Under the pieces are notes generated by a model. It ran no database searches, was not told the origin of the DNA, and worked only from the letters and a program-made list of their open reading frames with translations. Made by a program: the position numbers and the translations under genes. Positions 41,962-50,521 of a stretch of DNA of 64,000 nucleotides are shown here, one piece after another. The stretch's first letter is position 1, and every line of letters begins with the position of its first letter. This stretch comes from Actinomarinicola tropica (GTDB lineage Bacteria > Actinomycetota > Acidimicrobiia > Acidimicrobiales > SKKL01): assembly GCF_009650215.1 (NCBI RefSeq), contig NZ_CP045851.1, positions 2,879,001 to 2,943,000 of the forward strand, given 5' to 3'.

Positions 41962-42165
41962 CGGGATCTCCTGTGGTCGAGGCCAGCGGGGCGCGTCGCG
42001 CCGGCGGCACCGATCAGCTCCGGCCGATCGGGCCCTCTCCACGGCGCGACGTGACGACCCGGCTCACGACCACGGATGCGTCACCTCCTCCCGACTCCAG
42101 GAACAGCGAGAGTCCACCGCCCGTCGACCTGCCGCGCCAGCGGGTTTCCCCGCGGCCCTCGCCAC

Positions 42166-42171
42166 TACGCT
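42166..42171 (+). promoter_or_regulatory. Predicted -10 (TACGCT) of the large membrane protein gene
   Basis: TACGCT ends 10 nt before the ATG at 42182. The rest of the 220-bp divergent gap (41962-42181) shows no other clear signal apart from the RNHCP gene's ribosome binding site. Confidence 0.4.
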
Positions 42172-42181
42172 CCGTGACCGC

Positions 42182-44035
42182 ATGGGGGGGACGACGGGAC
42201 AGCGGGAGCGCGCGGCCTTCGCCGTCGCCGTCCTGGTCCTGGTCGCCTGGGGGCTCCACTGGCTGTGGGGGCCCGGCCTGCCGCCGGGCGTGGACACGAC
42301 CGGGCACCTCACCCGGCTCGAGGTCGGGGTCGACCTGCTCGCGTCGGGCCGCCTGGACGGCTGGTTCGACCGGGCGATGCTCGGCTACCAGACCCACCTG
42401 ATGTACGGGCCCGGGCTCGCGCTGGCCGTCGGTGCCCTCCGCCTTGTCACCTTCGGCCTGCTGAGCACGGCAGGGGCCTACGAGCTCGTCGGCGTGCTGG
42501 CGCTGGTGGCCGTCGTCCCCGCCACCGCCGCGCTGGCACGCTCGCTGCGGGTCCCCCTCGCCGGCGCCCGCGCCGCCGGGGTGCTCGCTCTCGCCGTCTC
42601 GTCCGGGCGAGGCGGTGGGATCGAGGGCGCCTTCGACCTCGGCTTGATGCCGAACCACATGGCCGTCCCGCTCGTCGTGCTCGCCTGGGCGTGGATGGCC
42701 GACGACCGGCCGCGGCCGCTCGGCCTCGGGCTCGTCGTCGGTGCCGTCGCCCTCACCCACCCGCAGTCGCTCGTGGCCCTCGTCCTCTTCGCCCCGCTCG
42801 TCCTGCTCACCGGGTGGGTCGTCGGGTCGGTCCGGTCGGTGCCGTGGTGGCTCGTCGGCGCCGCGGCGACAGCAGCCGGGTCGACCGCGTGGTGGTGGGT
42901 ACCCGCGGTCCTCCACCGGGACCTGCGTGGCGTCCTCACCTCCTGGGACCTGCCCACCTTCGCCGAGCACGTGCACCTCGTCGTCGAGGGCCGCCGCGGC
43001 TGGATCGGGTGGGCCGCGCTCCTCGTCGTCCTCGCCTGGCCGGCGGGGCTCGCGCTCGGGATCCTGGCGCGGGATCGCGCGCTCGTCGCGCTCGCGATGC
43101 TGCCGGTGGCGGCGCTGGCCCTCCTGCACGCGATCGAGGCCCTGCTCGTCGACCGGTTCCCCGAAGCGGTGATGCTGCCGAACCGGGGCTTCGCCTACGC
43201 CTGCCTGCTCGCGGCGCCGCTCGTCGGCGACGTCCTCGGTCGGGCAGCCGGTGCCCGACCCGCGGCGGCGTGGGCCGCGGCCGCGGTCGCCGTCGCGGTG
43301 ACCATGCCCGCGCTCCGCCCGCCCGACGGGGTGTTCGATCGGCCGGTCCCCGGCATGCGGGCGGCAGCCGAGGATCTGGCGGCACGGGTGCCGGAGGGGC
43401 GGCGGTTCGCGTACGTCGAGTCGGACGTCGACCAGCCGGGCGTCGTCGCCCCGGGCCGGTGGCTCGGCTGGGCCAGCGGTGCGACGAACCTCGGGCCGTT
43501 CGGCGCCGAGTTCGCACCGGGGGTCGGTCCGACCCTCATGGTGTTCGAACCGCCGGACGTCGAGACCGTCGACCGGTGGGTGGCCCGTGCGCGCCAGCTG
43601 GGCGTCAGCCACCTCGTGTCCGGCGACCCCGGGACGCGCGAGGTGCTGGCCGCCGCCCGCGAGCTCGACCTCGTCGTGACCCACCCGCCGGTCGCGATCT
43701 GGGAGGTCGGGGGACGCATGCCGTTCGCGGTGGTGGAGGCGCGCGCCGAGGAGGTCACGCTGTCGATCCCGCCGGGCCACCCGACCACCGTGCCGGTGGC
43801 GATCGGCTACCACCCCGGCTGGTCCGCCCGTGTCGACGGGCGGACCGTCACCACCGGTGAGGACCCCCACGGGATCCTCACCGTGCAGGTGCCGGCCGGA
43901 CCGCAGGAGGTCGAGCTCACCTGGAGCGAGCCGTCGGGCCACGGGCTCGGCCGGTGGCTCACCGTCGGCGCGGCGGTTGCCCTGGGCGCAATCCGCTTGC
44001 GCCGTCGGCACCGCCCGGGGAGCCTGCGCGCATGA
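42182..44035 (+). CDS. Large polytopic membrane protein, possible GT-C-type glycosyltransferase
   Basis: The protein has 617 residues with about ten or more membrane segments in the first 400 and a soluble C-terminal part (about 400-590) ending in a last hydrophobic helix. The first extracellular loop contains GVDTTGHLTRLEVGVDLL, where an acidic residue follows the first membrane helix, as in GT-C glycosyltransferases; GLMPNHMAVPLVVLAWAW and LPNRGFAYACLL follow. YfhO-like and arabinofuranosyltransferase-like proteins share this layout. I cannot assign a donor or acceptor. Codon use matches its neighbours. Confidence 0.72.
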   Translation: MGGTTGQRERAAFAVAVLVLVAWGLHWLWGPGLPPGVDTTGHLTRLEVGVDLLASGRLDGWFDRAMLGYQTHLMYGPGLALAVGALRLVTFGLLSTAGAYELVGVLALVAVVPATAALARSLRVPLAGARAAGVLALAVSSGRGGGIEGAFDLGLMPNHMAVPLVVLAWAWMADDRPRPLGLGLVVGAVALTHPQSLVALVLFAPLVLLTGWVVGSVRSVPWWLVGAAATAAGSTAWWWVPAVLHRDLRGVLTSWDLPTFAEHVHLVVEGRRGWIGWAALLVVLAWPAGLALGILARDRALVALAMLPVAALALLHAIEALLVDRFPEAVMLPNRGFAYACLLAAPLVGDVLGRAAGARPAAAWAAAAVAVAVTMPALRPPDGVFDRPVPGMRAAAEDLAARVPEGRRFAYVESDVDQPGVVAPGRWLGWASGATNLGPFGAEFAPGVGPTLMVFEPPDVETVDRWVARARQLGVSHLVSGDPGTREVLAAARELDLVVTHPPVAIWEVGGRMPFAVVEARAEEVTLSIPPGHPTTVPVAIGYHPGWSARVDGRTVTTGEDPHGILTVQVPAGPQEVELTWSEPSGHGLGRWLTVGAAVALGAIRLRRRHRPGSLRA

Positions 44036-44059
44036 GCACGATCATGCAGATGGTCCGTC

Positions 44060-44596
44060 GTGTCCGCGGGGCGGCGCCCGCGCTGGGGGTGGCACCGGCT
44101 CGCTGACGACGCGGCGCGGAAGGTCGTCGCCCGCACCCCGGTTCGACCCGGCGACCTGGTCGTCGACCTGGGCGCCGGCTGTGGCGCGCTCACCCGCCAC
44201 CTCGTCGCGGCCGGCGCCGAGGTGATCGCTGTGGAGCTGCACCCCGAGCGCCTGGCCGAGCTGCGCCGCCGGTTCGCCGGCCATCCGGTCACCGTCGTGC
44301 GGGCCGACGTGCGCGACCTGCGCCTCCCCCGACGGCCCTTCCGGGTCGTCGCCAACCCGCCGTTCGAGGCCACCGACGCCATCCTCCGCCGACTGCTCGG
44401 CCGGGGCTCGGCGCTCGTCTCCGCCGACCTCGTGCTGCCACGCCACGCCGTCGAGCGGTGGGCAGGGCCGTCGGCACCCGGCGCGGGGCGGTGGCGCAGG
44501 GAGTGGCACGCCGGTTCAGGCGGCGCGCTCCCGCGCCGGTGGTTCCGACCTGCGGCGCCGATGCCGATCGAGGTGCTGCGGATCAGGCGGCGGTGA
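44060..44596 (+). CDS. Erm-family 23S rRNA (adenine-N6) methyltransferase, short form
   Basis: This 178-residue protein has the Erm/KsgA methyltransferase core: SAM motif DLGAGCGALT (36-45), acidic VELHPERL (58-65), RADVRDLRLP (81-90) and the catalytic NPPF (99-102). The start RPRWGWHRLADDAARK is what I recall for intrinsic Erm proteins of mycobacteria (Erm37-41 group), which modify A2058 of 23S rRNA and give macrolide resistance. Typical Erm proteins have 240-270 residues; here the C-terminal RNA-binding helical domain is cut short, as in Erm(37). The start is GTG at 44060; the ATGs upstream are out of frame. Confidence 0.72.
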   Translation: MSAGRRPRWGWHRLADDAARKVVARTPVRPGDLVVDLGAGCGALTRHLVAAGAEVIAVELHPERLAELRRRFAGHPVTVVRADVRDLRLPRRPFRVVANPPFEATDAILRRLLGRGSALVSADLVLPRHAVERWAGPSAPGAGRWRREWHAGSGGALPRRWFRPAAPMPIEVLRIRRR

Positions 44597-44616
44597 GCGT
44601 CGCCGCGGTGGGGACG

Positions 44617-45039
44617 CTAGGCGTCGACGGTGCCGAGGACGCGGTCGACGAACTCGCGCGCGCCCTCTTCAACCTCGGTGCGGCGGATGGCGAGACCGCC
44701 GACGACGTCGCCACCCCGATCGGTGACGATCTGGCTGAGCTTGGTGAGGGTCTTGCCGGGGTCGACGGCGTAGGTGCAGAAGACCGCCGCCTTCTTCCCG
44801 TCGATGACCGGCATGTTGCGCAGGCGCCCGGCGCGGCCCGGCCGCTGGCCGAGGAACACGAAGCCGTCGACCCAGCTCCCGACGATCACGAGGTCGGCGG
44901 CGGCGAGCGCCGCGAGGTCGATCCCGTCGATCGGGCAGACGACGACGTCGACCCCGTCGGCGCGGAGCTCCTCGCCGATGACCTCGGCCGCCTCCCGGGT
45001 GGTGCCGGTGAGGCTCTCGTAGATGACCACGGTGCGCAT
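44617..45039 (-). CDS. Flavodoxin-family protein
   Basis: The protein has 140 residues and a flavodoxin fold. The phosphate loop of FMN binding is VIYESLTGTTREAAEVI (5-21), and the strand/loop DLVIVGSWVDGFVFLGQRP (about 50-68) supplies the flavin stacking region. It may be an electron carrier or a menaquinone/protoporphyrinogen-type oxidase; the adjacent ferrochelatase makes a heme link tempting, but the shared region is only a divergent promoter. On the minus strand TAGAAC lies 8 nt before the ATG. Confidence 0.82.
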   Translation of the reverse strand: MRTVVIYESLTGTTREAAEVIGEELRADGVDVVVCPIDGIDLAALAAADLVIVGSWVDGFVFLGQRPGRAGRLRNMPVIDGKKAAVFCTYAVDPGKTLTKLSQIVTDRGGDVVGGLAIRRTEVEEGAREFVDRVLGTVDA

Positions 45040-45099
45040 CGGCACAGGTTCTAGCACCGCCGGGTCGTGGACCGGCACTTCACCCGGCATGATCGAGCG

Positions 45100-46131
45100 A
45101 TGACCGATGGCACCGACGCTGCCCGCTACGACGCCGTCGTCGTCGTCTCCTTCGGGGGCCCCGAGGGGCCCGACGACGTCATGCCCTTCCTCGAGAACGT
45201 CACCCGGGGTCGCGGCGTCCCGAGGGAGCGCCTCGAGGAGGTCGCCGAGCAGTACATGCTCTTCGGCGGGGTCTCGCCGATCAACGCCCAGACCGGCGCG
45301 CTCGTCGACGCGCTGCGCGCCGAGCTCGGCGCCGACGGGCCGGACCTGCCCGTCTACTGGGGCAACCGCAACTGGCGCCCCTACCTCGCCGACACGATGG
45401 CCGAGATGGCGCACGACGGGGTGCGCCGGGCCCTGGCCTTCGTCACGTCGGCGTACAGCTCATACTCGGCCTGCCGGCAGTACCTGGAGGACATCGACGC
45501 CGCGCGCGCCGCGGTGGGGCCCGAGGCGCCGTCGGTCGACAAGATCCGCCAGTACTGGAACCACCCCGGGTTCGTCGACCCGTTCCGCGACGGCCTCCGT
45601 GCCGCGCTGGCCGACCTCGGCGATCGCGACGCCCGACGGACTCACCTGCTCTTCACCGCCCACTCGCTCCCCCTCTCGATGGCGGCGTCGAGCGACTACG
45701 AGCTCCAGCTGCGCGACGCGATGGAGCTCGTCGCCGGTCACGTGGCCCCCGATGCCCCGCGGGAGCTCGTCTGGCAGTCCCGCAGCGGCCCGCCGCAGGT
45801 GCCCTGGCTCGAGCCCGACGTCAACGACCGGCTGCGCACCCTCTCCACCACCGGTGTGGATCAGGTCGTGATCGTGCCCGTCGGGTTCACCTCGGACCAC
45901 CAGGAGGTGGTCTTCGACCTCGACACCCAGGCGGCGGCGACCGCACGGGAGGTCGGCATCGAGGTGCGCCGGGTCCCGACCCCCGGCGTCGACCCCCGGT
46001 TCGTCCGGATGGTGCGCGACCTGGTGGAGGAGCGCTGCGTCGGTGCCACGCCGGTCGCGCTCGGGCCCCTCGGCCCCCGTTCGGCGCCGTGCGCGGCCGG
46101 GTGCTGCCCCGCGCCCACCCGGCCCGGTTGA
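45100..46131 (+). CDS. cpfC: Ferrochelatase, probably coproporphyrin III type
   Basis: This 343-residue protein starts VVVVSFGGPEGPDDVMPFLENV, typical of actinobacterial ferrochelatase. The catalytic histidine lies in FTAHSLPLSM (about 182) and the conserved Glu in FTSDHQEVVFDLD (about 267). The C-terminus has three cysteines (PCAAGCC), and an internal one lies in SYSACRQYLED, together enough to hold the [2Fe-2S] cluster seen in mycobacterial ferrochelatase. In Actinobacteria this enzyme inserts iron into coproporphyrin III. The ATG at 45100 has CATGAT 6 nt upstream. No other heme gene is near. Confidence 0.9.
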   Translation: MTDGTDAARYDAVVVVSFGGPEGPDDVMPFLENVTRGRGVPRERLEEVAEQYMLFGGVSPINAQTGALVDALRAELGADGPDLPVYWGNRNWRPYLADTMAEMAHDGVRRALAFVTSAYSSYSACRQYLEDIDAARAAVGPEAPSVDKIRQYWNHPGFVDPFRDGLRAALADLGDRDARRTHLLFTAHSLPLSMAASSDYELQLRDAMELVAGHVAPDAPRELVWQSRSGPPQVPWLEPDVNDRLRTLSTTGVDQVVIVPVGFTSDHQEVVFDLDTQAAATAREVGIEVRRVPTPGVDPRFVRMVRDLVEERCVGATPVALGPLGPRSAPCAAGCCPAPTRPG

Positions 46132-46154
46132 GCCCCCTCGCACACCGGCGGCAT

Positions 46155-46165
46155 GGGATGATCCC
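46155..46165. promoter_or_regulatory. GGGATGATCCC palindrome at the Usp gene start (shared site 1)
   Basis: The perfect palindrome (5-bp arms, 1-bp centre) ends 3 nt before the GTG at 46169. It contains GATGAT, which would be a -10 at 6 nt from the start codon. An identical site with identical spacing lies before the molybdopterin oxidoreductase gene at 50802. Confidence 0.5.
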
Positions 46166-46168
46166 GGC

Positions 46169-46588
46169 GTGGCACGCATCGTGGTCGGGATCGACGGGTC
46201 GGCCGGTGGCGACGAGGCCCTGCGCTGGGCGCTCGACGAGGCCCGACGAGCAGGTGCCACGCTCGAGGTGGTCCTCGCGTGGTCCCACCTCGAGCAACCG
46301 GCCGGCGAGTTCCGACCCGACTACGGGGCTGACGACGCCCACGCCGCGCTGCGCGCCGCCGTGGACCGCGTGGGCGACGCGGCCGGGGTCGACGTGCTCC
46401 TCACCGCCGTCAACGACCTCCCGGCGCGGGCCCTGATCGAGGCCGCCCGCCGCGCCGACCTGCTCGTCGTCGGCTCGCGGGGGCTGGGCGGGTTCACCGG
46501 TCTGCTGCTCGGATCGGTCAGCCAGCAGGTGTCGTCGCACTCGTCGGTGCCCGTCGTGGTCGTCCACCCCCGCGACACCACCGGCTGA
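46169..46588 (+). CDS. Universal stress protein (UspA family)
   Basis: This 139-residue single-domain Usp starts ARIVVGIDGSAGGDEALRWA and ends with the ATP-binding loop GSRGLGGFTGLLLGSVSQQV (G-2x-G-9x-G-Ser pattern, about 105-125) before VPVVVVHP. It should form dimers that bind ATP; such proteins act in persistence, hypoxia or envelope stress. It is encoded alone, and its promoter holds a palindrome shared with a distant molybdoenzyme gene. The GTG start was chosen from the family pattern and the promoter spacing. Confidence 0.9.
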   Translation: MARIVVGIDGSAGGDEALRWALDEARRAGATLEVVLAWSHLEQPAGEFRPDYGADDAHAALRAAVDRVGDAAGVDVLLTAVNDLPARALIEAARRADLLVVGSRGLGGFTGLLLGSVSQQVSSHSSVPVVVVHPRDTTG

Positions 46589-46790
46589 GCGGCGCCGCCC
46601 GCCGGCCGCCGGCACCGATGCGGCGATCCGCCGCTCCCGGTGCTACCCATGGATCGTCCACCACCGTCGGGCGAGCACCACCGAGGACCCCACCGTCTCC
46701 GCCGTCACCCAACTCCGCGATCGCACGAGGTCCCGCCTCGAAGCCAAGGGCACGTACCCGCGCTGGGTCCTGTTCGCCGCGCTGGCCGGG

Positions 46791-48191
46791 ATGTTCGCGA
46801 CCTCGTTCCCGATCACGATCCTCTCGGTCTCCCTCACCGACATCGCGGAGGAGTTCGACACCACGACGTCGGTGCTCACGTGGGTGATCTCCGGCCCCAT
46901 GCTGCTGTCGGCCCTCTCGCTGCCGGTGCTCGGCAAGCTCGGCGACCTCTACGGGCACCGCAAGGTGTTCCTCACCGGCTTCACGCTCGCGACGCTCGTC
47001 TCGGCCACGACCGCCCTGGCCTGGGATCCCTTCAGTCTCATCGGCCTTCGCTCCATGGCCCAGATCATCGGTGGGGCGACCCAGCCGACGTCGATGGCGC
47101 TGGTGATGCTCGTGTTCGCACCGGCCGACCGGGTGAAGGCCATCGGCTACTGGTCGTTCGTCGCCGCCGGCGCGCCGGCGATCGGCCTCGCCGTCGGCGG
47201 TCCGCTCATCGACCTGTTCGGCTGGCGCCTGATCTTCGTGATCCAGGCCGTCCTCGCCGGCTTCGCGCTCGCGCTGGCGACCGTGATCCTCCCGGAGAGC
47301 CAGCCCAAGCGGGTGCGGTTCGACGTCGCCGGCGCGCTGGCCCTCACGTTCGTCGTCGGCTCGCTGATGTTGATCATCGGGCAGGGGCCCTCGTGGGGCT
47401 TCACCCACCCTGCCCTGCTGGCGTCCTACGTCGTCCTGCCGGTGGCGGTGCCCGCCTTCATCGCCATCGAGCGCCGCTCCGACGCACCGCTCGTCCCGCT
47501 CGAGTTCCTCCGCCGCCGCAACTTCACGTTCGCCTTGCTCACCAGCTTCCTCATGGGCTCGGTGTACATGGGCGGCTTCGTGCTGTCGCCGATCGCCCTG
47601 CGCGACGGGTTCGGCTTGTCCGCCACCGTCGCCGCCACGGTGATGCTCCTGCGGACCGGCGTCTACTCGCTGTCCTCGCCGCTCGGCGGCCAGCTGGGCG
47701 CCCGCTACGGGACCCGGTCGATGGCGGTGTGGGGCACCGCCTTCCTCGCCCTGTCGATGCTGGTGTTCATCGCCGGCACCCACTTCGACGTCCTCATCGT
47801 GTTCTGCGCGGCCCTCCTCGCCCAGGGCCTCGGCAACGGGATCTCACGGCCGCCCGTCACGGCCGCGCTGGCGAACTCCGTGCCCGAGGGCGATCTCGGC
47901 ATGGCGACGGCCCTCCAGCGGATGACGATGCAGATCGGCAACTCGTTCGGCATCGCCATGATGTCGGCGGCCTACGACGACTCGGGGACGGCCGGCGCGT
48001 TCGTCGCCCCCTTCACCGTCGGCCTCGTGCTCGCGATCGTCAACGTCGGGATCGCCACCTTCCTCCGTGCCGACGTGCACGCCACCGCCGACGACGAGGA
48101 GGCAGCGACCGACGGCGAGGAGCCTGGCGACGAGGAGCTCGTCGACGGGGCCGCCGCGTCGGTCGAGGTCGCCACGGAGCACCGCCGGTAG
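46791..48191 (+). CDS. MFS drug transporter (EmrB/QacA-like), 5' end unclear
   Basis: From ATG 46791 the protein has 466 residues. It shows PVLGKLGDLYGHRKVFL (loop 2-3 motif of the MFS), AQIIGGATQPTSMALVM and WRLIFVIQAVLAGFALALA. The layout is that of drug-proton antiporters with 12-14 helices. The reading frame is clearly coding upstream to at least 46683: the 36 codons before the ATG include YPRWVLFAALAG, which completes the first membrane helix, yet contain no ATG, GTG or TTG. The real start may be a rare codon such as CTG or GTC, or the 5' end may be damaged. The acidic tail (about 435-466) has no motif. Confidence 0.82.
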   Translation: MFATSFPITILSVSLTDIAEEFDTTTSVLTWVISGPMLLSALSLPVLGKLGDLYGHRKVFLTGFTLATLVSATTALAWDPFSLIGLRSMAQIIGGATQPTSMALVMLVFAPADRVKAIGYWSFVAAGAPAIGLAVGGPLIDLFGWRLIFVIQAVLAGFALALATVILPESQPKRVRFDVAGALALTFVVGSLMLIIGQGPSWGFTHPALLASYVVLPVAVPAFIAIERRSDAPLVPLEFLRRRNFTFALLTSFLMGSVYMGGFVLSPIALRDGFGLSATVAATVMLLRTGVYSLSSPLGGQLGARYGTRSMAVWGTAFLALSMLVFIAGTHFDVLIVFCAALLAQGLGNGISRPPVTAALANSVPEGDLGMATALQRMTMQIGNSFGIAMMSAAYDDSGTAGAFVAPFTVGLVLAIVNVGIATFLRADVHATADDEEAATDGEEPGDEELVDGAAASVEVATEHRR

Positions 48192-48197
48192 GACCCG

Positions 48198-49148
48198 GTG
48201 GACGACCGCGAGGCGCACCTGCGGCGGCTGCGGGCTGCCCCTCCGACGGACGGTCTCGCCCGGATGGCCGAGGCGCTGGGCGGGCCGGGCACGCGCGTCG
48301 AGCGGGTGCGGCGCCTGCGCGGCGGGCTGGCGTGCGCCACCCACGCGGTGCGGCTCTCCGACGGACGGGACCTGGTGGTCAAGCGCTCGCTCGCCGGGGC
48401 CCGCTCGCTGCGCATGGAGCACCAGGCGCTCGTCGTCGCCGAGGGGTGCGCGGTCACCACCCCGGACCCGGTGGCGTTGGACGACGCCGGCGCCTGGTTC
48501 GGCCGCCCGGCGCTCGTCATGACACGCGTGCCGGGGCGCGCCGACCTCCACGACGGCCGGCGCGGCGCCTGGATCGGCGACCTCGCCGAGGCGATGGCCG
48601 CCGTGCACGCCACGCCGCTGCCCGATCCGCTCCCCGACGCGCTGGCCCGGCGCCACGCGTGGGAGTCGTGGGGCTCGCCCCGTGGCGAGCACCTCCGTCC
48701 GACGCCGCTCGTCGAGCGGGCCCTGGTGGTGGCGGCGCAGCTCCGCACCGACCTCGCGGCCGACCCTCCGGCCACGGCGCTCGTGCACCACGACCTCCAC
48801 CCCGGCAACGCCACCTGGCGCCGTGGCCGCCTCGTGGGCCTCGTCGATTGGGCAGAGGCCCGCCGGGGCCCGGCCGTCGCCGACGTCGCCTACTGCGCCG
48901 TCGACCTCGCGACCTCCCACGGCGAGCGGGCGGCGGACGACCTCGTGGCCGCCTACCGCTCGGTGACGGGCGACCCGCTCGACGACCTCGACCGCTGGCG
49001 CGTGCTGTGGACCCTCAACGCCATGCGCTGGATCCCGTGGTGGCAGGCGGGCTACGCCGAGCTCGGCCTGGCCCACGTGCCGATGGCGACGCTGCGGCGC
49101 CGCCTGCGGCGCACCCTCGCGCGGCAGGTCGCCGCCGTCGGCCCGTGA
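48198..49148 (+). CDS. Phosphotransferase of the aminoglycoside/choline kinase (APH) family
   Basis: The protein has 316 residues and a protein-kinase-like fold. A glycine-containing loop lies at RLRGGLACATHAVRL, the ATP lysine in LVVKRSL (about 67), the catalytic Brenner motif in VHHDLHPGNATW (about 197-208), and the metal Asp in LVDWAEA (about 218). Members phosphorylate aminoglycosides, macrolides, choline or sugars; the substrate cannot be read from sequence. It starts 6 nt after the MFS drug transporter gene, so both may be part of one detoxification unit. Confidence 0.85.
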   Translation: MDDREAHLRRLRAAPPTDGLARMAEALGGPGTRVERVRRLRGGLACATHAVRLSDGRDLVVKRSLAGARSLRMEHQALVVAEGCAVTTPDPVALDDAGAWFGRPALVMTRVPGRADLHDGRRGAWIGDLAEAMAAVHATPLPDPLPDALARRHAWESWGSPRGEHLRPTPLVERALVVAAQLRTDLAADPPATALVHHDLHPGNATWRRGRLVGLVDWAEARRGPAVADVAYCAVDLATSHGERAADDLVAAYRSVTGDPLDDLDRWRVLWTLNAMRWIPWWQAGYAELGLAHVPMATLRRRLRRTLARQVAAVGP

Positions 49149-49160
49149 GCATCCGGGACG

Positions 49161-49586
49161 TCAGGCGAGCGACGCGTCCAGCGTGATCGTGGTGCCGGCG
49201 AGCGCCTTGCTCACCGGGCAGTTCTCCTTGGCGGTCTCGGCCGCAGCCTGGAAGTCGTCCGCCGACATGCCGGGGACGGTGCCCCGCACCGTGATGTGGA
49301 TGCCGGTGATGCCCTCGCCGGGCTGGAACGTGACGTCGGCCGAGGTCTCGAGCCGCTCGGGCGCGTTGCCCTCCTTGGCGAGGCCGTTCGACAGCGCCAT
49401 GGAGAAGCACGACGAGTGGGCGGCGGCGATGAGCTCCTCGGGGCTCGTGCGCCCTTCGGGCTGCTCGGCCCGGGAGGGCCAGTTGACGTCGTAGGTCCCC
49501 AGACCGGACGACTCGAGGGTCACCTGGCCGGAGCCCTCCATCAGGGAGCCCTGCCAGGTGGTGCGTGCGGTGCGTGTGGTTGCCAT
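49161..49586 (-). CDS. OsmC/Ohr-family peroxide reductase
   Basis: This 141-residue protein has an OsmC fold with the two active-site cysteines C60 (AAAHSSCFSMAL) and C123 (TAKENCPVSKAL). The starting part TTRTARTTWQGSLMEGSG matches OsmC rather than Ohr. The enzyme reduces organic hydroperoxides, often with lipoyl thiols. The ATG overlaps the TGA of the broken LLM gene upstream by one base (TGATG), so its translation was once coupled to that gene and now may depend on the frameshifted reading frame. Confidence 0.9.
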   Translation of the reverse strand: MATTRTARTTWQGSLMEGSGQVTLESSGLGTYDVNWPSRAEQPEGRTSPEELIAAAHSSCFSMALSNGLAKEGNAPERLETSADVTFQPGEGITGIHITVRGTVPGMSADDFQAAAETAKENCPVSKALAGTTITLDASLA

Positions 49587-50438
49587 CAGCCGAGTCTGCA
49601 CCACATGAGCCGGAGGCGCTCGTGCAGCCGGAGCGCCTCGTCGCGCACCGACCGCAGGTCGAGGGTGGCGTGGCGGATCACCAGGTGGCGGCAGCCGGCC
49701 TCGACGTAGCGCCACACGCACCGCGCCACCTCGTCCTGGCGCCGGAGGCCAGCGCCTGGACCGTGCCGACGAGCTCGCTGGGTGCGCCGTAGTAGGCCCG
49801 GCAGTAGGCGTCGAGGCGGTCGTGCGGCGCCGAGCCCTCCCCCACCGCCACGGTGACGTAGAGGGCGGGCTCGACGGCGTCGGGTGGCCGGCCGGCGGCG
49901 TTCGCACGGCCCCGGATCGTCTGCCAGCCTGCGGCGTAGTCGTCCGCCGTGACGGGGTACGGCAGCCACCCGTCGTAGGTGCGGGCGCAGCGGTCGAGCC
50001 CCGGCGGCGTGCCGGCGGCGAGCCAGATGGCCGGACCGGCAGGCCGCACGGGCGGCGGCAGGATCGTGACGTCGTCGGTCGACCCGCCCGGACGTGCGGC
50101 GGCGGCCCACAGCTCGCGCATCGTCCCGACCGCAGCGTCGAGCGCCTGGACCCGCCGGTGGTAGTCGGCGCCGAGGACGTCGAGCTCGCGCCGCGAGTCC
50201 GGCCCCGGGAAGCCGGCACCGACCCCGAGGACGAGCCGACGAGCACCGTGAGCGCATCGATCCTCGGCCGGGCGATGACCGACTCGCCGACCCAGAGGGA
50301 GTCCACGCCGTCGCGGTCCAGGCGACGCCCCAGGTCGAGCACGCCGTGGGGATCGGCCTCGCCGAGGATCGTGAGCTCCCGCGTGGGGAGGACGGTGCCG
50401 AGGCGCAGCTCGGCGGTGTCGTGGGTGGTCGCGGGCAC
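49586..50438 (-). pseudogene. Decayed LLM-class flavin oxidoreductase gene
   Basis: Three successive reading frames together spell one luciferase-like oxidoreductase. The first (from GTG 50438) gives TRELTILGEADPHGVL to ARPRIDALTVL. Near 50235 it breaks: about 35 residues normally found between that point and GRLVLGVGAGFPGPD are missing, and the frame changes. The second frame continues to GTVQALASGA near 49747, where a one-base shift leads into the third, DEVARCVWRYVEAGCRHLVIRHATL, ending at TGA 49586-49588. One event is thus a deletion of roughly 100 bp, the other a small indel. The intact enzyme would have been an F420- or FMN-dependent oxidoreductase. Confidence 0.8.
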
Positions 50439-50508
50439 CGCCGGATGATGACGGTCGCCAGGGGCCGGGCTCCATGACCTGACACGTCATGGGCGGCCGA
50501 CCGAGGGG

Positions 50509-50514
50509 TAGCGT
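50509..50514 (+). promoter_or_regulatory. Predicted leaderless -10 (TAGCGT) of the DUF2277 gene
   Basis: TAGCGT ends 7 nt before the ATG at 50522. Confidence 0.55.
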
Positions 50515-50521
50515 CCCGCGC

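Noticed and set aside
44141-44160. GGTTCGACCC resembling a tRNA T-loop
   Set aside because: It lies inside the Erm-like coding frame, and no acceptor stem or anticodon arm fits around it.
44596-44618. Terminator between Erm and flavodoxin genes (AGCGTC/GACGCT)
   Set aside because: A 6-bp stem with an 11-nt loop overlapping both stop codons is too weak to call.
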